DNA of 64,000 nt from Limonium bicolor (taxonomy: Eukaryota > Streptophyta > Magnoliopsida > Caryophyllales > Plumbaginaceae), in assembly GCA_023374045.1 (NCBI GenBank), contig CM041778.1:290509533-290573532 (forward strand), given 5' to 3'. Below, in pieces: positions 33,740-47,800 of the stretch (the stretch's first letter is position 1; every line of letters starts with the position of its first letter). The notes below the pieces were generated by a model. It ran no database searches. It was not told where the DNA came from and saw nothing but the letters and a program-made list of their open reading frames with translations. Both the position numbers and the translations under genes were made by a program.

Positions 33740-36700
33740 CAGTCCCCTGGTAAAAGGTACCTGTACTTTCTTTAAAGACCTTGTTAGCTCTCTTGAGACA
33801 GAGTAGGACATGTTGCACATGATAAATATTTTAAGATATCAAATCAGTTTGTAATTGAGCATAAATCAAGGTCAAGCTTAATAGACCTACGTAATAATAA
33901 ACAAGCCTGGTAATCATATTTAGAATCATGCATTCTACAACCAAAATACTCAAGGTGGTTTTATGAGTTTTAAACATTCTCATCATGCCCGTTTGCCAGC
34001 TGAAAACATAGGCAATCGATTAGCCTAAACACTGTCTATGCAGCAGCTCAATATTCGTGACATAGTGCCCGGGAAGAGCAAGACAAGTGGGTGAGTTATG
34101 AATACTATTCCCAAGAAGCATGACAGGAGTAGGCAAGGCATTTAGGCAAGGCATTTTGTTTCCATAAGTTAGATTTCAACAGCAATATCATGATGCAATA
34201 AAACAGAATGGTGTGAGAGCGTTTTAAGAGATTGGTCACTTTCAAGCAGGTCTTGTCATGTTTAAGAGGTGGCACAAAGTCAAGCAAAACTGAAGCAGAT
34301 ATGAACCGCTTGCCAGCTCATAATAGATCACTACTAGAGGGGTTATCACGCGAAAACTTGTTTTAAAACCTTATCATGCAGTATCTGCAATTTCAGAGTG
34401 TAGAAATATAGTACCAGTGCGTTTTAGATCAGCAAACAGCAGCAAAAAAGATGCTGTTCAACAGCTCCAAAAGTGCAGAATAACAGAAACGACAGTAATT
34501 AAAGGCGTGCACTGCACTAACTTTTAGTTCAAACAGACCATAATAGTTCAATAATTGCGGCAGCAAGAATACTTAAAACAGTAGTCAATCTGGGTAAAAG
34601 CTGGACTAATCTTGAAGCAAACTAGGTGCAGTTTTCTGAGCAATAAGATAAAGTATATATTCAGAGAGGATCTGAGTTGCTGTGCTATGTAGCAGAAAAG
34701 TTTAAAGTTCTGAAAAATAGCTGGAAAGTTTTGAAGAAAAAGAGGTTGGAAAGATTTATAATCAGATGGAGTTTTAAACTGATTGTTGATGAAGAGTCTA
34801 ACAGTGCTAGGGAAGAAACTGGTTAAGACTCGAAGTTGGATTACCTGCTGAAAACAGCAGCGATAAAAGGCATACACTCACACTTTTTCCTTTCTGAAAG
34901 CTGGTAGTAGTTAAAGATACAGAATTACCGCAAGAAAAGCACTACCAGTTTTGATAGACGAAAAGTAATTAGGGAAAGACATGTCTTTTGGCCATTAAGC
35001 CTCATCATCTAATAATCAGAAGCTTCTATGGTATGCGCATGCACATCGCCTATTTTTATTTCCGCTTGGAAAATAAGCATCCCCCAAGGGGCAAGAAACA
35101 GAAGCAACTTAGTCTTGAAAACTTGTAACAGATTTTACCGATGATAGCAAAATCAATAATTGATTTAAACCAACAAAAGTGCCAGAGATATAAATATATG
35201 ACCATTAGCTCAGATCAAATCGCAACTAAATATCAAAAGTATCGACATAGCAGCAGTTATAGGCTTAGACAAGTTTTTAAGCAGAAGAATTGATTTTAAA
35301 GGACTTCTTGTATATCAGGAGAATTTAGTTTTTAGGATGATGAACTTATCTTTAGTGATTAGCCTCGGATGCTTGTAGCATGTCCCAGTTGCTCTCTTTT
35401 GAATTGAAGCCGACGTCTAGGCTGTAGCCCAGTCTGGTGCGGTCAAGGCAATTTGGTGCGGGCATATATTAGCCGGAGAAGAAGTGCAGTTTAAAAAACT
35501 GTCAAACATAACTGCAGTGCGGCAAAACAATATGAGGTTGTATGGTTTGTAGTGAACATTTCAGTGCTTTTTGGTAGCAATGGAAGTGCCCGGTACTGAA
35601 CATGACGGCTATTGTCCTTGCCGGAACCATGATGCCATTCGTTACCGATCCTAGGGTCTGCTGGACTTTCCTCCTTACTTGCGATCAACTTTCTTATTGT
35701 ATAGAGGGCTCCTTTGCTCAGCAGTTGTTCAGATTGGGGATGCATTTGTTATCCTGCACCAGCTTTATGTCTAATGGCCAAGCAGCATAGTTGAAGACTA
35801 TGAACCACTGAGAAGGCTAAATGAAATAGAGAGTTAGTTTAACAACTTAGACTGAAGATTCTACTCATGTTCATATGACTGTATAAAACAGGAAAAATAT
35901 GAGGCAACTTTAATCATTACCTATGAAACTAATTTGTGTTGCGTATGTAACACTAATAAAAACACCAAAATAGAATGATAGAAACAGTAAATCAGGCTGG
36001 GCTCAAGAAATCTAAAGGTTGGCACCCGCACAAGAAGTATTTCGAATGAGTAAACTTAATAGTAAATATAATCTGGTAGATAGTGCCGATTGTAAGATGG
36101 CCGTAAGGACCAAGGCAAACCAAAGTAGGCATTCATCATAGACTTGTTTAGCTGAAGCATGCAGATATAGCGACGCATAATTAATCATGATTTCATGAAA
36201 ATAGGAACATTCGAGGCACAAAGGTCAGAATTATTGGTATAAAGAGCTGTAGAAGAAGTTTTTTATAACAGCAGCAATGATTTAATTGAAACTGTATACC
36301 GTCTACCGTCTCAGGTCCAGATCATAATGAAGTTGTGAATGACATGGTGCTTGTCAAAAAGTTGCAGTTATATTTAACTGATAATCAGAGGCCAGAAATA
36401 ACCATGTTTCTGCTGTATAAAGCCCAGTGACTGGAGCAGTAATGACAAGGGGAAAGTTTTATCAAACACAACAAAATAGCTGGGTATTGACCATCCAATG
36501 GGTTGAAAATGATAACCTAAAGCAAGCAAGGCATCGCTGTGCAAGATTTATAAAGGTGCATCTAAATATTGCATCAGAAATTAGGTAGTTAACAGCCACA
36601 AAGTATGCGACAACAATAAATAGAGACATAATTTTGACAAAAACTTGGGGAGAAATCAATCAAGATTATTCATGTAAAATCCTTGACAGTTCTCAGATCA

Positions 36701-39700
36701 GTTTTATCATACTAGATCAATCATGACAGCAAGCAGAGTTTGTAGGTTTTGGAACTTATTAAGGGTATACAGAGGCAGCAACATTAGCAGCATGAAAGAA
36801 TACAGTATTTTAGCATCTAACAGCATGAAATTGATTCTAAACATGGTTAAACCACTGATATAGTTGTCGAACAGTTTCGTAAGCGGGAAACCAAAGCAAG
36901 CTGTAATAGTTGCAAGAAATAGTAGTTTTTAACAACCGGGAAAGTTCTTGCTATTTACCCATTAGCTCAGCCTTGCTGCTACCAGAGTTTTAACAAGAGA
37001 TGAATTAGTAAAGTTACCTTAAGTCTACAACTTTCAATTTTACATTACCAGAGCTTCTGCGAGATTGAGTTTGTATCTAAGTCTGATCTGCATTTTTAAA
37101 CGCTTGCCCTCGGGCGCTTTCATGGGTTACCAACCATTTTAGCATAGGTGTATGTGGATCTCCATAGTGCGGCTTAAAACAGATGAATACAGTGGCTGCG
37201 GCAGACTTAATATATGGGGACATGTCACCTCAAGATGAAGTATGTACTACCAGCAAAGAACACAGATCAAGATACTAATATTATGTTTTATTTTTACACT
37301 TCTGCAATCAGGTTTAAACAGATTGATTTAAACCAAGTTCATGCCAAACAGAAGTCAGAAATTGTAATTGAGCAGGTTATCAGCAGGCCAGACATGGATG
37401 TGATCGTATTTTGGTAATCATGAACTTACTACTGAGCTTGCAGTGCAGACTACGTTAATTGGTTGAAACAGTTTTTGTAACAAACAGTAAGAAACAAACC
37501 AGAATCGGATATCGGTCCAGACTTTTTTGTTAAACAATGAACTTAGTACAGGACTCAGTAAGGTTATTTGCATGCAATTTTGTATGGATTTCAACTCTCT
37601 TTCTGCAGCAGTATGAAAAGACAGAGGAATAGAACACTTTTCTCTAGATTTCGAAATACTAGGATTGTCTTTGCAGATTACGCGCTTTACTAGCAACATA
37701 ATAAAATAAAGTAGAGACAAAGAGAAACATAGATATTGTTATGCATGACATCCAAAGGGCAGTAAATGGAACATTTAACAGCAGTAATTAAAACATACAA
37801 AAAGAGCAGATTGGAAACTGCTTATATTCATCAAAGGAATAGGCAGAAGTAATAAAGAGTTTTGCAGCGCAGAGAACTATTTCACAAGACTAAAAAAAAA
37901 AAAGTTAATCAAAACTTTATAATAGCTAAAACAGAAGTATAATAACAATCAGTGATAATTTTCAGAACAGTGGTTGCTAGACAATCAGTTCAAGAAGTGA
38001 TTAACTTGAGAAGTTAATTAGCAGCATGCAAATGTCAGTACGATTTCTTAATAGATTTTGAATTTGAACAGTCCAAAGTAAGATAGAGATAGAAACTGAA
38101 GTAAATTTTGGACAGAAGTTTCAGAAATCAAATTTATCCTCATATCCTTGTGAGCTTCAGTACAAATTAGAGGTATAGTAAATCTGAACCGAACAAACAG
38201 TAAATTATTTCAAGTTCCAGGCAAGTTCATAATTGTCCTAATCGTATCACAACTCTTGTGTGATTTGTTACCAGATGGTATGCTTAGGACAAGCTATTCT
38301 ATCGATCACCAAGAGCGAGCAGCGAAGCATATGCAAGGAAACAGAAACAAGAAATGATCACAGACCAACCTAGCTTAACCATTCTTTTTTAGACTGTAAC
38401 AGGAGTGAACAAGGCTTACAGAGCCAGTCAGAATCAAACCAAGTCATGATACTGTAAAACGAATATATATGATCAATTTTACTACGGCATGAGGTAACTT
38501 CTGATCAATTGCCAACTTAATCAGTCTTTATCAATGAGTCAGAAGCAAAGTATTCTAAAGGAGTTTATGCAATCATCAAGATACGTAGGAGCGAGTACCA
38601 ACTTGTATGGCTAAATTCTCGTAATTTCAACCAGAGAGGGGTTAGACTTTGAAAAGTAAACTGCTGTAACCTAAAAGCTTTGAAACAGTGCATAGATAAG
38701 ACCTGGAAAATAGCCAAGATTCTGGCCAATCTGACCATAGATACCCTTGTGACAGCAAAGAAATCTTTTAATTAGACCACGCATATGGATAAATATTTCA
38801 CAAGGTACCGCAACAAAGGTATTGTAAGCAGTGAAACATATCAATCAATTAGTTTATAGCAAAGAAAGAGAAAATATTTCCAGACCAAGAAATTGATCAC
38901 AGTCAGGGGGCTATCTCAAAGCGGTCCTTATAACTTCTTTCAGTATGTTCTTTTTGAACATTGATTATATGGAGCATCAAAACAGGCTCATATAGCAGGA
39001 GTAATGAAACTATCAAGTATTAACTTATTGCTGTCCAGTAAGCATATAATAACGATGTTCAAAGCGAAGCATTTGATTGCAGTAATCTTATGCGAAAAAA
39101 TGAATATTATTTAACCATCAGGTAGCTTAGCAACTTGTACTAAAGATGCAGTGAAAACTGTAGCATATATAGCTTTGTATTGCTTTTGCTTTACCGCCAA
39201 GTTCTTAAAAATAGATGTAAAGAGATACTCATGCCTGGTGTAAAAAGATTTGATCAATCCCACAAGGGGGCACAAAACAGCGGTGAAAACTGAAGCAAAT
39301 GAATGCAAAGCAACCCAGAACCAAATCGTAGCACAACTGATTAATAAAGTAGCATAAGTGTGTTCTAAAGCATCAAATATAGATGAAGTGGAAGCATCAT
39401 TTTGTAGTGGTCTAATTTAAGCAAAATACTAGTTAAAATTTGAAATTGATTATACAAAATCAGAAACAGAATCGCATATTTCGGGGGGTAAAAAACTTGC
39501 TGGGCTAATTTAACAGAGTAGTATCAATAAGCTCAAACTTTGGAGAACATAAGCAATTGTCGAGCTTGTCAGCAAAAATAGTAGCCTAAAGCCAAAGAAT
39601 GCATTTGAAGTAAGAACTTCGCCTTCTGTATTGACTCTCATTATTTTATTATAGCCGAAGTATGAGTAACTCAGGAAACCCCATTACACACTAATGTTTT

Positions 39701-40250
39701 CCAGAAAATTAAATCTCAGATCAAGACAGGCACCCCTTTGTGTAAATCAGAAGCGAAAAATTATGAATATATAATAGCTAAAGAGGTACAGCATATTTAC
39801 TATATATGTCACACTGTGGCTAATATCAATAAGCAAAACTGAAGCAATAATAGAGTGACAATCATGGTCATAAGTGTTCTTGTGACAGTCCTGTCGATAA
39901 ATAAGGAAGAAATCATGAACAAAACAAAGCCAAATCCTAATTTCCATAGCAGCTCATAGATCAGTTTGTCAAAGCTAGGCATAATCAGTTTTACAATCAG
40001 AGTATTTAAATCAGAGAGAGTCTTGTATTTCTGTTAACAGTAATTCCAAAAGCGAAACTCAGACATAACTTCAGCTCTAAATGAGCGGAAAGTATTTATA
40101 CCTGATCTTGATTAAGCAGGGAATCAAAGATAGACAGATACAATATTTTCGAATCCATCGTAGCAGACCAAAGGAACTTTTATAAGTTTGAAGAATTTAT
40201 GAGTTAGTTTTAGGATCGAAGGACTTATCTCTGTTAGTTTCCTTCTTGTG
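33740..40250 (-). other. E5 central non-coding region
   Basis: About 6.5 kb, AT-rich, rich in CAGCA/TAACAG words, with stops in all frames. A GC-richer island lies at about 35380-35760 with open frames on both strands, none recognisable. It could be captured intron-like host DNA, but nothing in the sequence proves it. Confidence 0.6.
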
Positions 40251-40404
40251 CGAGATCATCATCTCTTCTTCGTTCAGCCGCCTGCACCTGGATTTGATTT
40301 GGCTTTAAGAGACTTGGTAAGAATGCTCCCTTAGCGATTTGCATCCTCAACTGTCTGTAGAATTCATCATCCCTTCTCTATTTTGCCAGCGGTGTCTGTG
40401 CTTG

Positions 40405-40870
40405 ATGCGGCCAAGAATGATGCGACTGATAATTGATGCGGCCAAGAATGAAGCGGCCAAGAACAATGCGGCCAAGAGATCCAAGGGAATCCGGCTGGCG
40501 GTCGAGAAATTGATGCGGCCAAAAATGAAGCGGCCAAGAGATCCAAGGGAATCTGGCTGCCCTCCGGCCATGGGTGGGGATGCTTGCCGGATCATATATC
40601 TTCAATTGTTGCTTGTGGTTAAGTAAAAGCGGTGCCGCACCTAGTCGATGATGCGCCTGGCTTCCAAAACAGAACGATGTTGTGCCTGGTCATCCTATGT
40701 CCAATTTGCCTTCCTCTGGCGCTCCGGCCATTGAATTTGTTGCGGCCAAAGGAGTTGATGCGGCCATTGAATTTTGTTGCGGCCAAAGGAGTTGATGCGG
40801 TCATTGGATTTGTTGCGGCCAGAGGAGTTGATGCGGCCAGGGAAATTCGGTGCGGCCAAAGAAGTCTGGT
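40405..40870. repeat. GCGGCCAA-rich short repeats in E5
   Basis: Two imperfect copies of a block ending CCAAGAGATCCAAGGGAATC (about 40440-40560), then about three 36-37 base units around TTGCGGCCAAAGGAGTTG (about 40731-40850). The GCGGCCAA core occurs more than ten times. Confidence 0.8.
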
Positions 40871-41293
40871 TAAGGAGCATCCGGCCATTGTTGCTTTTCG
40901 CCGGGAACGTCGTCCGCTGCTTCTGGATTGTATTGCCGGAGGCCGGAGTCGCTGGGGGTTGAAACATTGCCCGCATCAACATGAATTGACTTGCCGGAGT
41001 CACAGATGCGGTTAAGGAAGTCGAGCTGCCTTCCGGTCATGGACTTCCGGTCATCATCTCCCGGTCCCAAACAAATTGATGTCGCTTGGCGTAAAATTTC
41101 TTACTCCTTCACTTCTGACTTGTTGCCGCAGGCTTCGCGGTTAATTTCTTGTTAACACCAGCCTTGGGGTCTCCAAGCGGCTTTCGGACCTCTCTTTTTC
41201 TTCTTTTTGCCAGTTGTCGGTGCATAGCCGCGATGTTTATTTCATCATCGATCTATCCGTCTGGTCTTGGATCTACCGCAAGTAACACTCTGG

Positions 41294-41845
41294 TCAGGAA
41301 ATCATCTGGTCAACCCTCGGCCGCTTAGTTACTTGTGCCCAGGCTTGAATTTGGAAATGGCGTCGAGACTCTGTGTTGTGACACTGCGGCCGGGGCCGAA
41401 TCGAAAGTGGCGCCTGGATGAACAACGCCGAAATCCTTGGAGATAAATTCGTCGTATCCTGACGAACACATCTTCCTGCCTTATCCGCTGGTTGCTTGAC
41501 ATGCTTTCCGGCTGACGCCTTGCGGCTGAATTGAGATATTTCTTGGTCACCTGGCAACTGGAAGCACCTCCCGGGAGCCGGAATTGCGGCTTTGTTCCGG
41601 TCAGTCCTTGCCTCCGAGAGATGAGGTATGCTGATGTTGACGCCGATCTTCGAAGTATTGCACATTCGTTGGTCTGTAACATCTTCCCTCCTTCTTCGAA
41701 ACCGTCGAAGCGCAGGGGGCATTATGCGCATTTTGTTGAGCATTGCTTTGACTAAGTTCTGGCCTCCTTTCCTTTTCGTCGACTGCTTCGTTCGCACTCC
41801 CGACGCGGCTTGGTTAGAAATGGACTTGGCGATCGATCTAGCCAT
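41294..41845 (-). CDS. Unrecognised open frame in E5 at the position of gag
   Basis: 183 codons, the longest frame in E5 in the sense direction, starting about 760 bases after the PBS, where a gag gene is expected. The product would be very basic with Arg/Lys runs (for example RRFRRRRED). I see no capsid or zinc-knuckle motif. A second frame on the same strand (41329-41682) is also open, which suggests open frames are common here through composition. It may be a relic of gag or chance. Confidence 0.2.
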   Translation of the reverse strand: MARSIAKSISNQAASGVRTKQSTKRKGGQNLVKAMLNKMRIMPPALRRFRRRREDVTDQRMCNTSKIGVNISIPHLSEARTDRNKAAIPAPGRCFQLPGDQEISQFSRKASAGKHVKQPADKAGRCVRQDTTNLSPRISALFIQAPLSIRPRPQCHNTESRRHFQIQAWAQVTKRPRVDQMIS

Positions 41846-42606
41846 GAGTCTTGTGATAAGATACGACTGTAAACAACATTGAATGATATTACTATTAGTG
41901 TAAAATTATCATATTAAAAGTAGCGAGAAAGGATATAGGGCGGCGGTGTAATTCGATGTTTTTATTATGAATTCGTCTTTGGAATTCGATCCCTTAGCCA
42001 GTGGAAGTTCCAAACTCTTTATTCGCCCGATTGAAGATGTTTTCACGAGGATCCAAGGATGATTTGTTTTCGAGTATTCTGGGATCTGAATATCGATGTC
42101 AATTACGCGCATAGGCTGGGCTTCGATCCTTGACCTGGGAAGACATCATACTTTCCAGTTCCTTCGATCTCGATTAAGCTCCAAAACTCTTGCTCTTCAT
42201 TCTGGATTTAGGCACAATCTAGATTTTCCTGTAAGTTCTATCGCCTTCTTTCGATTCGACTCTCCTTTCGAAAACTCCTCTGATCTTGATCCGCAAAACT
42301 AAGCTTGTTGCTAATCGAGCAACTACGATTAGCGAGAACTTCAGACTTAACGTGACTTCGTTGACTTCTTTTTTCGCGAGGATTTTGAGGCTTCCCGTTC
42401 CTTGTTGAATCGAAGAGTTCTGTCGATTTTGAAGATTCACCCCAAGTAAATTTCCGGTACTTCGCGCATTTGTACTCAAGATTAGAATGAACGATCTCAA
42501 CGAGCTTTGCTTTGAATTGTAAATCATAAATCCTTATTTCACTTCATTCCAGACTCTTTGATCGTGAACAGTGGTTGAATCGTGGTTGCTTTTCACGGCC
42601 GTTCGT

Positions 42607-42624
42607 TTCCCACAGACGGCGCCA
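42607..42624 (-). other. E5 primer-binding site
   Basis: Minus strand TGGCGCCGTCTGTGGGAA, two bases from the 5' LTR. It begins with the usual TGGCGCC and is the PBS form I associate with Tat/Ogre-group plant elements; I do not assign the tRNA. From here to 41846 is an untranslated leader. Confidence 0.75.
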
Positions 42625-42626
42625 AA

Positions 42627-43183
42627 TGAAAACGTATAATTTGATTCTACACGTTCACATCGAGAGACCGTAAACCAAACACCAAGAAATATAGTGGTTC
42701 GGCCAATGATCCAGCCTACATCCACTCCTAGACAATATCTTTATTCCTTCTTTGAGTATTACAAGTTTAGAGAGCTTTCTAATATTTTCTCTCTCTTAGT
42801 ATTGTGTCCTCTTACAAGTGAGCTTCCCATCTCTATTTATAGACTTTCTAGGGTGAAGTCTACCTCTTAACCTTTGTACATGTGATACTATTTTATTGGA
42901 GCCTCTCCTCTAGTTTTGGCACTTCTTTCCTTATAAAGCCTTCCGGTCCCAAAGTGTAAGGCGCGGGATCCGGTCATGGAGTACGGGGCCGGAATATAGG
43001 ACCCGGTCATAGAATGTGGAGCCGGAATACAGAACCCGATTATGAAACATAAGACCCGGATTGATGTTTGGTGCCCAAACTGGAGCCCGAACAAGGTCTT
43101 GAAGGGGGCCCGGGGTCTGGATCGGAATCTGCGGCCTGGACTGCTTTGACCCTCTTGTCTTCGTCATATTCTTGTCCTTGTCA
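42627..43183 (-). repeat. E5 5' LTR
   Basis: 557 bases, nearly identical to 32290-32846; I see only a handful of differences, such as a two-base indel in the CT run and changes near the CCCAAAGTGTA site. The TATA box is at 42834-42841, minus strand. Confidence 0.93.
42834..42841 (-). promoter_or_regulatory. TATA box of the E5 5' LTR
   Basis: TATAAATA, minus strand. Transcription would start about 30 bases to the left, inside the LTR, and run through the E5 interior. Confidence 0.6.
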
Positions 43184-44879
43184 CTCATCCAATATTCATA
43201 ATATAGTTTATATGTTTATTTAAATGTCCTTAACCACATAAAGCTCTCGGTTTTACACATATATACCCAATTTTTTTTTTTTTTTTATTTTACAAAAAAT
43301 TACACTTTAACCCCATTAATTATTCTACTAAGCAATTTAAATGTTTAAGCCCTATTTTCACAAAACTCCAATTTGACCAGAATGCTAATTTTTTACTAGT
43401 ATATCAATTTTGACCTAAATCTCGTTTTTAACCTAATTAAGACTTAATTTCGAAAATCCTCAAATAAAACCCTAATAGAATTTCCAGAATTATACTTTAG
43501 CCCTTAATTTCGATTTCACCACCAAACAACCATTATTTCTGTTTAATCCACATTAACCTTTAATTTAGCTAATTTCTAGATTTATTATTTAAGTCCACTA
43601 ATCACACACCAAACGTTTCAAACTCAACAATTTAACATCATTTTGCTTAGTGTTTTTATTATACGCCACACAATCGACAAAATTAAGTCAACCCCAATTT
43701 TTTTTTTTTTTTTGCATTCGGACAATAGCCCTCAGTCAGTCTAACATACGAAGTGCTCAATTTTTCCAAAATCTGACCTGATGCAAGTTGATCTGTTCGC
43801 CCCAAAAACCAACCCTTATTTCCAAACAATTTCGATCATCAGAACATTAACTTACGAATTCCCAAACCACTCAAAATAGGACCCTAATATTTGAACACCA
43901 TTCTGGCCCTCAAAACCTCATTTTTGAATCCATTAACAACACCAAAACTCGCATCTCAACCTTCACCTTTCGCACACTACAGAAGCAACAGATTAAATTT
44001 ACACTAATCTAAGCCTTAAGGCTAAGTCACTATTTTTTTAACTGTCTCAGGAATGGGTTTTAAGCCCCAAGTTCTTACCCGTGTCGAATGGAAGCGACAA
44101 TTGGTGCTAAGCATCAGGTCTCGAAATATTGAAGATCTAGAAAAATGTTACATATTTGGACTTACGTTTTCCTGTGTTTTGTTTTTGAGCTATTCACGGA
44201 CATGGCATAAATCAAGGATGTTTGCAGTGGTTCATGTATGCGAAACAAGGACGAGAATGAAGAGGGAGTTAGGTTTCCTTTTGGAAATCAACAGGGATCG
44301 TAAGAAGAGAAAGAAAAGGAAACAAGTCTTTTACCTCAAATTTCTGATTCAATCTAGGTATAAAGTCCACCGATTTTTCCTTCAGGTTTTCGGCCCCATA
44401 ACTTGTAAAGAGGGAAGAGAGCAATGGAGATTAAAATGGGCACAATTGGCGCCTTAAAACCAAAAGGAAATCACCAGGAACTTACCAAACTAGGTCTCAA
44501 AACACAATGAGAGGTTGAAGGTGCGTGTTCCTTGTTCACTGGTAGATGTTGCTTGAGGAATACAAGAAAAGCGAAGATGAGAATCGGTAGGAAGAAGAGA
44601 AATGTTGAGGCGGCAAAGCATGTTTGTTTGTTCGTCAGTTAGGGCTGAAAGGAAAGAAGAAGGATTAAAGGGAGGCGGCGTGTATGCTACTCAATCCAGT
44701 TAGGGTTGCAACTATCTAGTGAGAAGAAGATGGGTTTCTCTCTGGTCTTTGCTGGCCAGGGTTGCATTTTATTATTAGTAGAAGAAGACGACCAGGCCGG
44801 CTGGTTCTCTAATGAGCTGATCGGTCCACATATGTTGTTTTTTTAATAATCATTAACTAATTTAATAAATGTTTGGGCT
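43184..44879 (-). repeat. E7 LTR, segment 2
   Basis: It resumes after E5 with the repeated CTCAT. It is AT-rich, then from about 44460 a GAAGAAGA-rich part resembles the equivalent end of the E3 LTRs (48540-48660). It is interrupted by E3 just before its expected end. Frame 44053-44457 (134 codons, Lys/Arg-rich) is judged chance. Confidence 0.4.
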
Positions 44880-47800
44880 TGTAACACCCCTACCGCTAAT
44901 CCAACCATTAACTCCTAACCCGTTTCCATTACCAACATCGAGCAGTGGAAATCGAGCTACCAGCGGTGGGTATTACAATGTTGTTAGTCACCCACGTGAC
45001 TAACAAGGCCAAATCCAATACAACAATACAATAAAAATCAGTTTAATGGATTAATATACCGAGTACTCTACAACAAACTTTACATTTTATTCCCGAACCA
45101 AATCAAATACAAATACAATTTCAATTCGATTCTATACCTAGTTTACTACAATTTCCAAACTTGTCCAATACATACCGGTCTTACAATTCCACAATACAGC
45201 AACCACAATTCTTAGATAGCTACCCTTGCTTAATAATAACCCCGTCCTACTCTCGAACGGTGATCGGCTACCATGTACCTGGAAAATAAAAACAGTGCCC
45301 CTAGGGGCTTAGCAAAATTGTTGCATATGAAATTCGCATACCTCGCTTGCTTACGGGGGTATGCCGACTACTTTGGTTGAGAACATGCGGTTCATTTTAA
45401 TTCAAATAGCATGCAAGGTAACAATACATTATATATGTATATTAGCACAATCAAGGTTCAACATCGAGTACACACACTAACACACACATCAAGGGGGTTA
45501 GTTTAGTATACCCTATACTTAGGCCATGAGGGTTTCTACCTCACTATGTCTTATACAATTAGTCATTGTCTTACCCACTCTCTTCAGTACTCTTATTCAA
45601 ATTCTCTTACTCTCAACCTCAAGCAAGTTCTACAATTCTCAACTCAATACTCCACTCAAACTCAATTTCTCAAGTCTCTCAAGTCTCATCTCAATTCTCA
45701 ATACTCAAATTTTAAAATCTCAACTCAAGTTCCCAGTTCAAATTCTCAAATACTCAAAGGCATCTTTTAAGTCTTTGCCCACGACCTTCAGGAAGAGTCT
45801 TATACAAGGCTCACCACCGAGCTTACAAATACAAAAGGAGGTATACAATTAGCTCCTCAAATTCTCCAATGTCTAGTTCTCTACCGGACTACTCAAATTC
45901 CTCAAAACTCATCTCTCGGAGTTATTTCACAATCTCATAGATTAGCTTAGAAGTATCTATCTCGATGTTCTCCATTAGCTTCAGGAATTCTCAGGGTCTA
46001 GTATTCTAAGGTTTAAGGTGTTACCCAACTTATCGAATACTCTCGTGTTCGGGAAATGGTTCATTTTAGTCTGGTCCTCTCATTGTGGGTCGACTATCGT
46101 TCTAAAGGGTTTGGAGATCCCTTACCATACTTACTTTTTTTCACGGTTCACATCTTGAACATTTATCAATCCTCCAAGTAGAGGTTCATTATATTCTTCG
46201 ACTATTATTTATTTTGTGGATTAAATCCATTCGGTTCTCTAACCATTATAGGGAGTTTACTTATTCCAATACAATTCTCTCACGTGCTAGTGAGTTCAAA
46301 GGTTAGCGTTATCAATTCTAGGTTCGATAGTCTTAGTGTGTTTCCATGTTTTCATTAATTCGCAACATGACTCTTTCTCTTAATCATTAAACAAACAAGA
46401 CCCAACTATGAGTCGTACTATAGCACACATTCCACATTCAAGCAATTCATCCACAATCACACATTTCATGAATTATACAAGCTTTAAATTCAAAATACAA
46501 TCCAACAACAAGTAATACAATACAAGCCCCAGAGGGTGCCAACAATCCGATTCATGCATTTATCTTGTTAAGGTGATCACACAATCAAACAAGCACACAA
46601 ATCAGAGTAACACTACTAGCATACGGGTCATGAGAAAATCATACCTTTCACCGGGATTAGCATTACCGTGTGTTCTCACGTTCCTTGGTTCACACTTGTT
46701 CCACTGATAACATTCAAATGTTTTATTAACATTAAGGCTTTACGGTATGCAAAACTAATACTCCCGTAGTTAACCCCGTTATCCTGTTATTCCGTTATTC
46801 ATTAGTTTGTTCATGCGTTCTTAAACTCATAATTTCCTTAATCACTTCTCTAACTTGTTTACACTTCTTAGGACCTTTACTAGTCACAAAACAACTCCTA
46901 AACATCATCTAAATCCAATACCAATCAATCCCCTACCTTTTAGCCCCTTTAAAACACTTTCGGGAGGATTCAGGGGTGGTCCGGGACTTGGTTCGTACCC
47001 TAAGTCCCGGAGCAATGAAGAACTAATCTCTCGGCCTAAAATATGGGGTGGTCTGGGACCTTACATGGGGACTAAGTCCCGGACCAAATGGAGTGTGTAG
47101 TCTCGACCTTATTTTGAGGGTGGTCCGGGACTTTGTCCAAGGACAAAGTCCCGAACACTAAGGTACATTTTCAACTCCTAATCAACCCTTAATCCACACT
47201 CAATCTTTCCCTAATCTTTCCACAAGTTTCTTACATATTTAAACACCTAAAAACATGCTCTAAACCTCTTCAAATCATTGGTTTAATCCTTACTCAACTT
47301 CTTGCCCAAATTCAACAATTTTCCATTCTAATTTTACATCTTGCACACTTGTGCATTTTCTAACTTCTTGGCACTTTGCATTTTGTTCCAACTCCATTTA
47401 ACCATTCCAAATCATTCCTAGACAAATGCACTTCTAAACCCACATTCACTCCTTATTTCACAAGTCATAAGCACTAACTCTTTTCTAGTCATTCCAATGC
47501 CTTAGAACACCCATTTGCTACCGATTTTACACACTTAAATCTCCCTTCTCCAACTGCCATTTCATGGTGATTAATCCACTCAACTTAACCACATACACAC
47601 CTAGATTCTCTAATTCACTAAGTCACCTTAAACACTTATTTTCTACCGAAATTTTGCCAAAACTTCCCCACAAACCTAGCATGTCCAAATCCCCCAGTTC
47701 CCACCTTTTCCAATCCTAAACCAGCCACACCCTTACAAGGGCCCTACCAGCACTCAAAGCAATCAAAATTTACCAAAACCTCCTCAACCAACAATACCAA

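Larger units (their letters stand above)
32290..43183 (-). mobile_element. E5: 10.9 kb large retrotransposon derivative without pol
   Basis: A complete element with target duplication CTCAT (32285-32289 and 43184-43188) and two 557-base LTRs that are almost identical, so it inserted recently. The minus direction is set by the PBS beside the right LTR and a TATA box read on the minus strand. The 9.8 kb interior has no gag, protease, RT or integrase motif. It must have been mobilised by proteins from another element. The PBS type suggests a Tat/Ogre-group helper. Confidence 0.9.

Noticed and set aside
35491..35790. Open frames on both strands in the GC-richer island of E5
   Set aside because: No recognisable domain, and both strands are open over the same bases; left as possible captured DNA only.
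40632..41015. 127-codon plus frame with Leu-Arg-Pro and Val-Ala-Ala repeats
   Set aside because: It reads the GCGGCCAA repeats antisense to E5; several frames are open together.
44053..44457. 134-codon Lys/Arg-rich frame
   Set aside because: It lies in decayed LTR sequence, antisense to it, with no family resemblance.
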